A stretch of 64,000 nt of DNA from a virus. The DNA lies in the IMG/VR virus record IMGVR_UViG_3300047095_000535, positions 1 through 64,000 of that record, one strand, 5' to 3'. The translations under genes and the position numbers were made by a program. The notes beneath the pieces are model-generated. The model saw nothing but the letters and a program-made list of their open reading frames with translations. It searched no databases and was not told the origin of the DNA. Positions 57,692 to 64,000 of the stretch are shown one piece after another (the stretch's first letter is position 1; every line of letters begins with the position of its first letter).

Positions 57692-58062
57692 AGAAGAAAA
57701 CCGTAAAAAATAAAGAGGGCGACATGAAAGACCGGGAATATTTCGCGGCCTATATTGGACCTATTGATCGGGTGGAGTTGGATAAAACAAATCCTATGGG
57801 GGAGGGCAAGCTTCGATCCTATTTACAACAGGCGTTTCATGAGGTTGCGGGACATTGGGCGGATACGTGTTCTAGTGGATGGGGAGTTAAACCTGATATG
57901 ATCCATCATCTTAGTTTTGCCCATTGGGACGAAGATACTAAAAAAGGAGTAGTGGATTCTTACATTTGGGAAAGTAAAAAGATGCCTAGATGTGTTAAGG
58001 CATGGTACCTGTTACTGGAATCCGAAGGGGTGTATAAGAAAGGGGATAATAAGGGATTATGA
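57688..58062 (+). CDS. Small protein, unknown
   Basis: 124 aa; a second in-frame ATG at 57724 follows a GAGGG site and may be the real start. Contains HHLSFAHWDEDTKKGVVDS and WESKKMPRCVKAWYLLLE. Several His and Trp but no known motif. Overlaps the histidine phosphatase gene by 4 nt. Function unknown. Confidence 0.5.
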   Translation: MKKKTVKNKEGDMKDREYFAAYIGPIDRVELDKTNPMGEGKLRSYLQQAFHEVAGHWADTCSSGWGVKPDMIHHLSFAHWDEDTKKGVVDSYIWESKKMPRCVKAWYLLLESEGVYKKGDNKGL

Positions 58063-58679
58063 GACTGTTTTTAATTAGGCACGGCCAGTCCGAAGGCAAC
58101 GTTGATAAAACCAAGTACTTTGAGAAGTTGGATTGTGAAATCGAACTTACGGAGTTGGGGGGTACCCAAGCGGTGACAGCGGCGTTGGATATAGCTGATT
58201 ATTGTGACGAGTCCCGATTTGCAGGCAACATATTCTACAGTCCATATATACGGGCGGAACAAACGGCCCATATCATATGTGATAAGCTGGAGAGCTATGG
58301 CAGCTATGTTATATGTTATGAATGCGACCCGAGACTTCGTGAGAGGGAATGGGGAGGACTCAGGGACATTGTAATGTCTGGGCAGAAAACGGAAAGTCAC
58401 TTCAATTTCTTCTATAGACCGGATGGAGGCGAGTCGTTCGCTGATTGTTATGATCGGGTGGCGTCTTTCCACCAATGGTTGCTTACTTATCACCCACAGG
58501 ACGACAATATCATTGTGGCGCATGGCGAGTTCAACAAGCTTTATGCGATGTATCTGATGCGGTGGACTTTGAAGGAATTTGATAAATGGAGGACTCCTAG
58601 AAACGGAGAAGTCATGTATTTCAATGACAGTGATTTAAGTGCGGAAACTCCACTCGCTCTAAAGGTCGATAAACACTAG
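58059..58679 (+). CDS. Histidine phosphatase superfamily protein (phosphoglycerate-mutase-like)
   Basis: 206 aa. RLFLIRHGQSEGN gives the catalytic RHG at residues 7-9; the second catalytic His is in IIVAHGEFNK (about 152). RLREREWGGLRD supplies a basic substrate pocket. Members act as phosphatases on small metabolites, nucleotides or proteins. It is the last gene of its unit, ending K-V-D-K-H, where Lys-His-stop is encoded by the promoter motif of the next unit (AAA CAC TAG). Substrate unknown. Confidence 0.8.
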   Translation: MRLFLIRHGQSEGNVDKTKYFEKLDCEIELTELGGTQAVTAALDIADYCDESRFAGNIFYSPYIRAEQTAHIICDKLESYGSYVICYECDPRLREREWGGLRDIVMSGQKTESHFNFFYRPDGGESFADCYDRVASFHQWLLTYHPQDDNIIVAHGEFNKLYAMYLMRWTLKEFDKWRTPRNGEVMYFNDSDLSAETPLALKVDKH

Positions 58680-58687
58680 GATATTAT
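58670..58687 (+). promoter_or_regulatory. Leaderless-type promoter (TAAACACTAG + TATTAT)
   Basis: The motif overlaps the preceding stop codon (TAG). The -10 TATTAT is 58682-58687. The GTG at 58694 is exactly 24 nt away, supporting a GTG start. Confidence 0.7.
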
Positions 58688-58693
58688 CAACAT

Positions 58694-59056
58694 GTGTCAA
58701 CTGAACTTTACGCTATTACATTTAAGGAAACTGGAGAGGTTTTAAACGCCAAGTTGTTTTCACAGTATTGGAAGACCTATGGCGGCAGCCAGTTATACGG
58801 ATGGAGAATGCCGAAGAAGATATACACTACCTTGGGAAAAGCCAAGAGTGGATTCGCACATGTTCCATATGACTTGAAACCCCACTTGGAGATATCAATT
58901 TTCACTCGCTCGTCTGCTGTGATGGACGGAGAAACTCTGAGAGACGACCAAGAGGAACGACGGGCTAAGAAGGATCAAGCTAGAAAAGAACGTTTAGCTA
59001 AGTATAGACTTAAACAGGCGCAAGAGGAACTGAATAAAGCACAAGCGGCGTTTTGA
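58694..59056 (+). CDS. Small protein with charged helical end, unknown
   Basis: 120 aa, GTG start. N-terminal beta part (LYAITFKETGEVLNAKLFS) with YGWRMPKKIYTTLGKAKSGF, then a C-terminal Lys/Glu/Ala helix. The N-terminal half resembles small phage proteins of unknown role. First gene of a unit leading to SLOG. Confidence 0.55.
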   Translation: MSTELYAITFKETGEVLNAKLFSQYWKTYGGSQLYGWRMPKKIYTTLGKAKSGFAHVPYDLKPHLEISIFTRSSAVMDGETLRDDQEERRAKKDQARKERLAKYRLKQAQEELNKAQAAF

Positions 59057-59071
59057 AACAGAAGGGTACTA

Positions 59072-59605
59072 ATGTCTAAGAAGTTTTACGCGGGGATCGG
59101 GAGTCGTGAGACACCTACATATGTTCGGCGCGACTTGACCGAAATAGCGAGAATCTTGGAGGGAAGGGGATATACTTTAAGATCTGGAAACGCCATAGGC
59201 GCGGATCAGGCGTTTGCTATGGGCGCGAAAAACGCTCAAATATGGTTGCCATGGGCGGGATTTGAAAACGATTTCAAACTATGTTATCCTAATCATGATT
59301 ATAGACTGGTTGATATATCCACGGATATGGAAGCGGTTGAATCGGTCCATAAGTTCCACAAGTCACCATATAGGTTGACCCCAAACGGGGTGTTTTTCAT
59401 GCAACGGAATTATAGACAAGTGGTAGGGTTGAATGAACCCGATTCATTGTTTATCGTATGTTGGACTCCCGAGGGGGAAGAGACCGGAGGAACTGGTCAA
59501 GCTATTAGAATCGCGAAAAGCCTATATATACCTGTTTTTAATGTTTTTAATTCAACTGCCAAACAACTTTTTTCAGAAATCGATAAATTGGAGATGTTAT
59601 CATGA
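59072..59605 (+). CDS. SLOG-superfamily (DprA/LOG-like) nucleotide-binding protein
   Basis: 177 aa. FYAGIGSRETPTYVRRDLTE near the start and LRSGNAIGADQAFAMGAK (the GGxxGAD-type loop) are SLOG hallmarks; SLFIVCWTPEGEETGGTGQA is the downstream acid/GG loop. SLOG proteins bind NAD-, ADP-ribose- or other nucleotide-derived ligands and often act in conflict systems. In this regulon it joins macro and 2H enzymes. Binding partner unknown. Confidence 0.75.
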   Translation: MSKKFYAGIGSRETPTYVRRDLTEIARILEGRGYTLRSGNAIGADQAFAMGAKNAQIWLPWAGFENDFKLCYPNHDYRLVDISTDMEAVESVHKFHKSPYRLTPNGVFFMQRNYRQVVGLNEPDSLFIVCWTPEGEETGGTGQAIRIAKSLYIPVFNVFNSTAKQLFSEIDKLEMLS

Positions 59606-60120
59606 ATATATTCACAAGCCCTTACTATAGGCACGATTCATGGAGACGAGTTAAGGCGTGGTTCAACCCTCGTCAAAAATGGCTGACCAAGGCGATTGGA
59701 AACACATGGATGGATCTGGATGGGGTGATCGAGACTACTCTATTTGAATGTATCAAGAGATATGTTGAAGCGGAAGAAGGATTGATAAGGGATTGGACTG
59801 GAAAAGAACTAGTAAAAGCTGAATTGGAAAGAGCGTATAAATATGCCAAACACGATAGACCTTTATTGCAAAAGGAGTTGGATGAGTCGTATCCTAAGTG
59901 TGTCGGGAACGGTGATATGTTTGCTCGCGTTGCTGTACCTATCGATAAAGGTGATGGCAAAACTAGCTGCTACTACCAAATGAAATCCTGCGAGGAGTTA
60001 TATGGGATGCCCTATGAAGAAGCTTATCGGGAAGTCAACAGACTGGAGCAGTTGATCAAAGAGACCGATGATGATATATTGGGTACCATCGTGAAGTATA
60101 GGGAATATATGTGGACGTGA
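59602..60120 (+). CDS. Conserved large-phage protein, unknown
   Basis: 172 aa. The 'FNPRQKWLTKAIGNTWMD' block with a 'LIETTLFECIKRYVEAEEG' style helix occurs in a family of uncharacterised proteins of large phages (typical form: RPRNRWLTKKIPxxW...LIE). Overlaps SLOG by 4 nt. Function unknown. Confidence 0.6.
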   Translation: MNIFTSPYYRHDSWRRVKAWFNPRQKWLTKAIGNTWMDLDGVIETTLFECIKRYVEAEEGLIRDWTGKELVKAELERAYKYAKHDRPLLQKELDESYPKCVGNGDMFARVAVPIDKGDGKTSCYYQMKSCEELYGMPYEEAYREVNRLEQLIKETDDDILGTIVKYREYMWT

Positions 60121-60138
60121 TAAACACTAGGCCATACT
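60121..60138 (+). promoter_or_regulatory. Leaderless-type promoter (TAAACACTAG + CATACT)
   Basis: It begins directly after the preceding stop. The -10-like box is 60133-60138; the ATG at 60144 follows after 5 nt. This sets the start of the 2H gene within a longer open frame. Confidence 0.65.
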
Positions 60139-60143
60139 TCGGC

Positions 60144-60590
60144 ATGTTGAAAGCGGAAGGTAAAGTATTCGTAGATATACGAAAGAAGCGAGTGGTCGTT
60201 ACCACTACGTATGACTTCGTGCGGTACTACCAATGGTTCATACATAGGGCTTATTGGGTGTGGGTGGACCTTCCCTTCCATGGCAGTCATATTACCATAG
60301 CCAATGACAAGTTACACAAGAATGTGAATTGGGCATGGGCGTATAAGAAGTACCATGGAAAGACCATTGAATGGGAGTATGACGAGGATATGATTATCGG
60401 AGGTTTCCGTAAAGGGTTTTATATGTTCTATATGAAGGTCTTTTCCAAAGACATGGAGGATATCAAAAAGGATATCGGAGTTCGTGAGAACGATGAATAT
60501 CGCGGACTTCATGTGACCCTTGGAAGTATTATGAAAGCTGGTGCTGTAGTAAGGTATTGGTGGCCCCCTATGATTGAGGTTAAACACTAG
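60144..60590 (+). CDS. 2H phosphoesterase (LigT/Acb1-like)
   Basis: 148 aa. It contains the two H-x-T motifs of the 2H superfamily: FHGSHITIAND (His at about residue 49) and YRGLHVTLGS (His at about 123). Length and spacing (74 residues) are close to T4 Acb1 (152 aa), the anti-CBASS enzyme that hydrolyses cyclic oligonucleotides, and to RNA 2',3'-cyclic phosphodiesterases. Either activity suits this regulon: it lies directly before the PNK-like kinase and near the RNA ligase. Which substrate it uses is not decided by sequence. Confidence 0.7.
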   Translation: MLKAEGKVFVDIRKKRVVVTTTYDFVRYYQWFIHRAYWVWVDLPFHGSHITIANDKLHKNVNWAWAYKKYHGKTIEWEYDEDMIIGGFRKGFYMFYMKVFSKDMEDIKKDIGVRENDEYRGLHVTLGSIMKAGAVVRYWWPPMIEVKH

Positions 60591-60598
60591 GATACGCT
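60581..60598 (+). promoter_or_regulatory. Leaderless-type promoter (TAAACACTAG + TACGCT)
   Basis: It overlaps the end of the 2H gene (Lys-His-stop). The -10-like box is 60593-60598; the ATG at 60605 is exactly 24 nt from the motif start. Confidence 0.65.
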
Positions 60599-60604
60599 GA
60601 GGGC

Positions 60605-61009
60605 ATGAAACGACGATGTATCATTTTGAGAGGAACTGCGGGAGTGGGGAAGTCCACTTTCTGCGATCTTATCGCGGAACCAAAGGTTGTATGTTGCGCG
60701 GATTTTTTCTTTGAAAAAGATGGTGAATATAATTGGGACGGGGCGAAGTTGAGAGAAGCGCATGAACAGTCCGTCAACGCTTTTAAACAGGCGTTACTAG
60801 ACCCTCATGTGGATAATATCATTGTTGCTAATACCAATTGTAAGGAGCGTGACCTTTCAGTGTATATTGAAGAAGCCGAAAAGTTGAACATACCAGTTAC
60901 GGTAGTGGTGTTGGAGAAAAGACATGACGGTGATAATCTTCATGGGGTACCTGATGAAGTGATTGCCCGACAAGAACAAAATCTAAGAAACAGTTTAAAG
61001 CTAAAATAA
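60605..61009 (+). CDS. P-loop kinase, polynucleotide-kinase-like
   Basis: 134 aa. Walker A is RGTAGVGKSTF (residues about 9-19). CADFFFEKDGEYNWDGA and AHEQSVNAFKQALLD are the substrate-binding blocks typical of the PNK/N4BP2-like AAA_33 family; VANTNCKERDLSVYIEEAEK and HGVPDEVIARQEQNL (lid with Arg) follow. Such kinases phosphorylate 5'-OH ends of RNA/DNA. It is adjacent to a 2H phosphoesterase, so together they could heal broken RNA ends for the ligases. No phosphatase domain is fused, unlike T4 Pnk. Confidence 0.75.
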   Translation: MKRRCIILRGTAGVGKSTFCDLIAEPKVVCCADFFFEKDGEYNWDGAKLREAHEQSVNAFKQALLDPHVDNIIVANTNCKERDLSVYIEEAEKLNIPVTVVVLEKRHDGDNLHGVPDEVIARQEQNLRNSLKLK

Positions 61010-61010
61010 T

Positions 61011-61418
61011 ATGAAAGACATAGACACGGCTCAACTAGCCAAGGATATATATAAGGCTAGAAAATATTTGGGCAAACCAATGAAATGGAGGTTTTCCAGT
61101 CCTTATGAAATGGATTTTACCGGACACACTATTTTAGTGGCGGTTGATCATACTACTGCTTCATCGTCGTCCGCGTTGGTAAGCAACGAGTTTAATAAAC
61201 AAGGATATTGTGTGGCTCTGATTGGAGATATTGGTAGGGTGATCCCTGTCAATAACTTGGTCGAGGAATCCCCGTACGAAGATGTATATTTAAATGAGAA
61301 CTATAAAGCCCGAGTCTTTGCCGATAAGATTATGGTGGACGGTAACGAGTTTCCTATAACCATCTTACAAGAATTACGGCTTGCCCATAGTGATGTGTTA
61401 GAAGCACTCTCCGACTAA
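61011..61418 (+). CDS. Small protein, unknown
   Basis: 135 aa (MKDIDTAQLAKDIYKARKYL...). Contains HTILVAVDHTTASSSSALVS, mixed alpha/beta. No known family. It follows the kinase by 1 nt and may be co-expressed with it. Function unknown. Confidence 0.5.
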   Translation: MKDIDTAQLAKDIYKARKYLGKPMKWRFSSPYEMDFTGHTILVAVDHTTASSSSALVSNEFNKQGYCVALIGDIGRVIPVNNLVEESPYEDVYLNENYKARVFADKIMVDGNEFPITILQELRLAHSDVLEALSD

Positions 61419-61428
61419 GAATAACTAT

Positions 61429-61701
61429 ATGACTACACATACTGAAGATTTTTTACAAACCCTAAAAACTCGCGAACTTTTATCAACACTGAATGATGTT
61501 AGAGCGTATAAGCAGAAACATGCGGATTCGATAGATAATTGGGTGGTTGAGTATAGGGAACGCCTACAAAACCAGTTATCGGACTATGACCATAGCATCG
61601 CCTTACTTAAGAAGGTTCTAGCCACTAGGGAACACGTTCCTAATAAGGTTGAACGCGCAAAGACCCGTAAAGAAAAACAACTAGCCAAACAGAATCGATA
61701 A
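61429..61701 (+). CDS. Small helical protein, unknown
   Basis: 90 aa, charged, mainly helical (TLKTRELLSTLNDVRAYKQK), ending Lys/Arg-rich. No motif. Between the kinase-linked gene and the 138-aa gene. Function unknown. Confidence 0.5.
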   Translation: MTTHTEDFLQTLKTRELLSTLNDVRAYKQKHADSIDNWVVEYRERLQNQLSDYDHSIALLKKVLATREHVPNKVERAKTRKEKQLAKQNR

Positions 61702-61703
61702 TT

Positions 61704-62120
61704 ATGGCAAAACCTAAACAGATAGTTTTTCCTCCGGGGTTTGACCCGAACCGTAAACCACAGTTTCTTACAAGAAAACCTGTGGAGTTTATCGACGACA
61801 ACACGGAGAAAGCGCGTGTGGAGATATATGATGAGGATTGGGTGGATCTCGATCCCGGGTTGAAATGGCGGTTTACAGCAGAGCGTTACCCATACGATGA
61901 TTATTACACGTATTACATGGTTGGATACGTTAGAAATCGGGAGAAAAATCCTAATTATGAACGGGATCTGACCAATTACGAGTACCAGAAGGTCAAGCAT
62001 GAGGAAGCTATTAAGTTTTGGGAAGACTGGAAATCGATTTGGGATAAAGAACAACAAAAGAAAGCAGAAGAGAAAGAACGAGAAATACTTAAACAACTAA
62101 AAGAAAAATACGAAAAATGA
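61704..62120 (+). CDS. Small protein with charged C-terminal helix
   Basis: 138 aa. YDEDWVDLDPGLKWRFTAER in the middle, then a C-terminal Lys/Glu helix (KAEEKEREILKQLKEKYEK) similar to the tails of the 139-aa and 143-aa proteins at 54372 and 54788. Overlaps the next gene by 4 nt (ATGA). Function unknown. Confidence 0.5.
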   Translation: MAKPKQIVFPPGFDPNRKPQFLTRKPVEFIDDNTEKARVEIYDEDWVDLDPGLKWRFTAERYPYDDYYTYYMVGYVRNREKNPNYERDLTNYEYQKVKHEEAIKFWEDWKSIWDKEQQKKAEEKEREILKQLKEKYEK

Positions 62121-62464
62121 ATGCTATTATGATGCTAACACCTTATAAGGACCGGGGAGTATGGATGTTTGATGACCCTTCGGTTGGACTATTACGCGAA
62201 CCCTTCGTGTTGGGTATCGGGGAAATCTTGGATAAGATGACCGAGGATATTGCCGATGCCGTTAAGGGGTTTAACCTGTTTTTCTCCTCTACTGAGTTTC
62301 CCGCATGTCAAGGGTTTCTTAATCGGTGGAAAGCGGACTCCGGAGGTACTTGGTATGTTTGGGTGACGGAAGAAATGGCAGGATGGTTATGCCCCGCATT
62401 GTTCAAATATTTTCAAATCGCTCCTGATGAATTGTACTTCCGAGCGGAAGCGATTAAACACTAA
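62117..62464 (+). CDS. Small protein, unknown
   Basis: 115 aa (MNAIMMLTPYKDRGVWMFDD...). Mixed fold with WYVWVTEEMAGWLCPALFKY near the end. Ends A-I-K-H, where Lys-His-stop is encoded by the next promoter motif. Function unknown. Confidence 0.55.
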   Translation: MNAIMMLTPYKDRGVWMFDDPSVGLLREPFVLGIGEILDKMTEDIADAVKGFNLFFSSTEFPACQGFLNRWKADSGGTWYVWVTEEMAGWLCPALFKYFQIAPDELYFRAEAIKH

Positions 62465-62472
62465 GGTATGAT
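62455..62472 (+). promoter_or_regulatory. Leaderless-type promoter (TAAACACTAA + TATGAT)
   Basis: The -10-like TATGAT is 62467-62472. A start codon is present at the exact expected position (ATG 62479), but it opens only a five-codon frame. Confidence 0.6.
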
Positions 62473-62478
62473 TGGCAC

Positions 62479-62502
62479 ATGATTCTCCCTGTATAGGGAA
62501 TC
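62479..62502 (+). other. Five-codon mini-ORF overlapping a hairpin, upstream of the RNA ligase
   Basis: ATG at 62479 encodes M-I-L-P-V then TAG. The hairpin GATTCTCCCT (62481-62490) pairs with AGGGAATC (62495-62502) around a GTAT loop, with one bulge. The rest of the 131-bp gap (to 62595) holds a second weak GTTGG/CCAAC hairpin and AT-rich sequence, but no other gene. It could be a leader peptide or an attenuator-like control of the ligase, or a remnant. Confidence 0.5.
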
Positions 62503-62595
62503 TATATGCTTCATGTTTACGTCAAGCATTGTTGGTGACATTTCCAACTTGCCACATTATTCATATAGTATATTTAACACCGAAGTCCATTCATA

Positions 62596-63708
62596 ATGAA
62601 AATATCTGAACAAATACTCCATTTTTTAAAAGCTCCTTCTGACGAGTTTAAGCTTAAGTATGGTCAGGTGTTTGGTAGAGACTGTGTGTTGATTACGCCT
62701 TCCGATATGGGAACACATTGGAACGCGGAAAACTCAATTTTTCGTAGTTGTTTATGTGATTGTAACAGCGGGCAGATTTATAATATCGGGTTTCGAAAGT
62801 TTGTAAACTTCTCCGAACGTCCGGAATATGAACCTTGGGATAACGAGTGGAAGGTAGAGGCTCGCCACAAAATAGATGGTTCACTGCTATGTATTTCAAA
62901 AATAGATAAAAATGTATTGGCTAGAACCAGAGGGGTGTTTGATGCTACAGTTCATGAGACTGGAGACGAGATAGAAACGTTTAAAAATAAGTATCCCTTG
63001 GTTTTTGATAATGAATATATAAACTCAGAAAGATACACGATATTATGCGAACATACTACACCAAATCGTGTCATAGTTATTAGAGAGCATTCAATACCTA
63101 CTCTAACCCTATTGGGTATTATATCCCACGACACTTGTAAATATGTGTCACAAGACGAGTTGGACGAGTGCGCTATTCGATGGGGAGTGAACCGTCCTGA
63201 AAAATATGAATATGCTTCCGTTTCGGAATGTCTCGCGGATGTGGCGGCTTGGAAAGGTAAGGAAGGGGTGGTACTATGTTCTCCTGATGGACAAACCCTG
63301 AAGAAAATCAAGGCGGATTTGTATCTGGAACTCCACAAGGTTTCTACGGGGTACACCAACATCAATCAGGTTTTGGACCTGTTCATGACCACTCCTCGAT
63401 TTCCTGATTGGAAGGACTTCTACACATATGTCGAAACCACTTTGGATTACGAGGTTGCGGAGAAGCTGTGTGGTCATATTGGCAAGATCAGCGACTCTTA
63501 TAAACTGGTTCTGGAGCATATCGACAAGATTCACAAGGCGGTGGACATGGTTCGTGGACCTTCGTTCACCCGTAAGGATCAAGCTTTGTTTATTACAGGG
63601 CGTTGGGACGATTGGAGAAAGGTAGCGGCGTTCCAGATACTTGACAACCGGGAATTGGATGATAAGGTTATCCGGAAGGGAATTGAGACTTACCTACTTT
63701 ACGATTAA
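62596..63708 (+). CDS. RNA ligase, T4 Rnl1-like
   Basis: 370 aa. Motif I is EARHKIDGSLL with the catalytic Lys at about 92 (KxDGS). RFTI-like ERYTILCEHTTP is motif III, WKGKEGVVL motif IV, and LKKIKADLYLELHK motif V with the Lys-x-Lys pair. A C-terminal helical domain (KLCGHIGKISDSYKLVLEHI) is like the Rnl1 C-terminal domain. T4 Rnl1 (374 aa) repairs anticodon-cut tRNALys after restriction by PrrC. It comes after the kinase and 2H phosphoesterase genes, so it could complete the repair pathway. Confidence 0.85.
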   Translation: MKISEQILHFLKAPSDEFKLKYGQVFGRDCVLITPSDMGTHWNAENSIFRSCLCDCNSGQIYNIGFRKFVNFSERPEYEPWDNEWKVEARHKIDGSLLCISKIDKNVLARTRGVFDATVHETGDEIETFKNKYPLVFDNEYINSERYTILCEHTTPNRVIVIREHSIPTLTLLGIISHDTCKYVSQDELDECAIRWGVNRPEKYEYASVSECLADVAAWKGKEGVVLCSPDGQTLKKIKADLYLELHKVSTGYTNINQVLDLFMTTPRFPDWKDFYTYVETTLDYEVAEKLCGHIGKISDSYKLVLEHIDKIHKAVDMVRGPSFTRKDQALFITGRWDDWRKVAAFQILDNRELDDKVIRKGIETYLLYD

Positions 63709-63723
63709 ACACTACAATACAAT
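63706..63723 (+). promoter_or_regulatory. Leaderless-type promoter (TAAACACTAC + TACAAT)
   Basis: TAA is the stop of the RNA ligase gene. The -10-like TACAAT is 63718-63723; the ATG at 63730 is exactly 24 nt from the motif start. Confidence 0.7.
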
Positions 63724-63729
63724 AACAAC

Positions 63730-64000
63730 ATGAAAGCATATAAAGCAACTTACAACATGAAGTGTGAGACCCTTACCTATGAGGTAGGGAAGACGTATTC
63801 AATAACCAGTATGGAAATGTGTGACCACGGGTTTCACTTCTGTCCTGTCATGAGCGACGTTCTTGAGTTTTATCCTTATCATAAGGACTTCATTCTAATG
63901 GAAGTGGAGATTCTTGGGAAGAGGGTGATTAAAAGGGAGAAAGGTCTTACTGATAAGATGAGGGTGGTTCGCATCGTTCCCCCGGAAGAGTATGAGTTTG
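63730..64000 (+). CDS. DUF7666-like protein, partial (paralogue of the 45026 gene)
   Basis: 90 residues to the window edge. MKAYKATYNMKCETLTYEVG, then MCDHGFHFCPVMSDV and KMRVVRIVP are nearly the same as residues 1-85 of the YD-repeat protein at 45026. In that gene the YD repeats begin about six residues beyond this point, so the present gene may also carry repeats, but the sequence ends first. Same promoter type and spacing. Confidence 0.75.
   Translation, partial: MKAYKATYNMKCETLTYEVGKTYSITSMEMCDHGFHFCPVMSDVLEFYPYHKDFILMEVEILGKRVIKREKGLTDKMRVVRIVPPEEYEF

Noticed and set aside
62503-62595. Possible small gene or tRNA in the gap before the RNA ligase
   Set aside because: No cloverleaf and no frame of useful length; only weak hairpins.
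40398-63723. TAAACACTAG copies as iterons of a replication origin or as recombination repeats
   Set aside because: They are spread over 23 kb at gene starts with a fixed distance to start codons, not clustered.

Overview
The window is one contiguous, gene-dense piece of a large tailed bacteriophage of myovirus (T4-like) type, probably a jumbo-class genome. The support is a gp17-type terminase, a contractile sheath, gp19-type tube proteins, gp25, gp6, gp53, gp27, gp48/54 and gp26-like baseplate proteins, a gp44-type sliding-clamp loader, an rIIB-like protein and T4-style late promoter boxes (TAAATA). No rRNA, tRNA or bacterial housekeeping gene was seen. The host cannot be named from the sequence.

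Layout. (1) 1-11.3 kb, minus strand: tail-fibre and adhesin-like structural genes, including a 17-residue tandem-repeat fibre protein and a glycine-rich receptor-binding-type protein. (2) 11.3-14.1 kb, plus: a small acidic protein, a nucleotide-sugar epimerase/reductase, a RmlA-type nucleotidyltransferase and the clamp-loader ATPase. (3) 14-38.7 kb, both strands: morphogenesis genes (baseplate wedge, terminase, sheath, three tube-fold proteins, tape-measure-like protein, hub) mixed with head-related unknowns, several with N-termini resembling T4 capsid-targeting peptides. (4) 38.7-42.1 kb: transition zone with late-promoter genes, a helix-turn-helix/metallophosphoesterase fusion and a HExxH metalloprotease-like protein. 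(5) 42.1-64 kb, almost all plus: short, tightly packed accessory genes in small operons. Many are RNA-repair or nucleotide-processing enzymes: two RNA ligases, a PNK-like kinase, a 2H phosphoesterase, a macro domain, a cyclic-phosphate receiver domain, SLOG, metallophosphoesterase, HAD, histidine phosphatase and a Pth2-like protein. A LAGLIDADG homing endonuclease sits among them on the opposite strand.

Regulation is the most distinctive feature. Fourteen copies of a motif (TAAACACTAG, 2 nt, then a TANNAT-like -10 box) occur only in region 5. In thirteen of them a start codon lies 5-6 nt after the -10 box, 23-24 nt from the first base of the motif. In the late regions about two dozen TAAATA boxes sit mostly 5-7 nt before an ATG or GTG. 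By normal promoter geometry both classes would start transcription at or next to the start codon, so the phage appears to make leaderless first-gene mRNAs in both temporal classes. Distal genes are translationally coupled by ATGA-type overlaps, and some have ordinary Shine-Dalgarno sequences.

Together the genes build a long contractile-tailed virion (regions 1-3). Region 5 looks like a take-over and counter-defence zone: RNA ends cut by host nucleases could be healed (2H phosphoesterase, kinase, phosphatases) and sealed (ligases), and ADP-ribose or cyclic nucleotide products metabolised (macro, SLOG, 2H, receiver domain).
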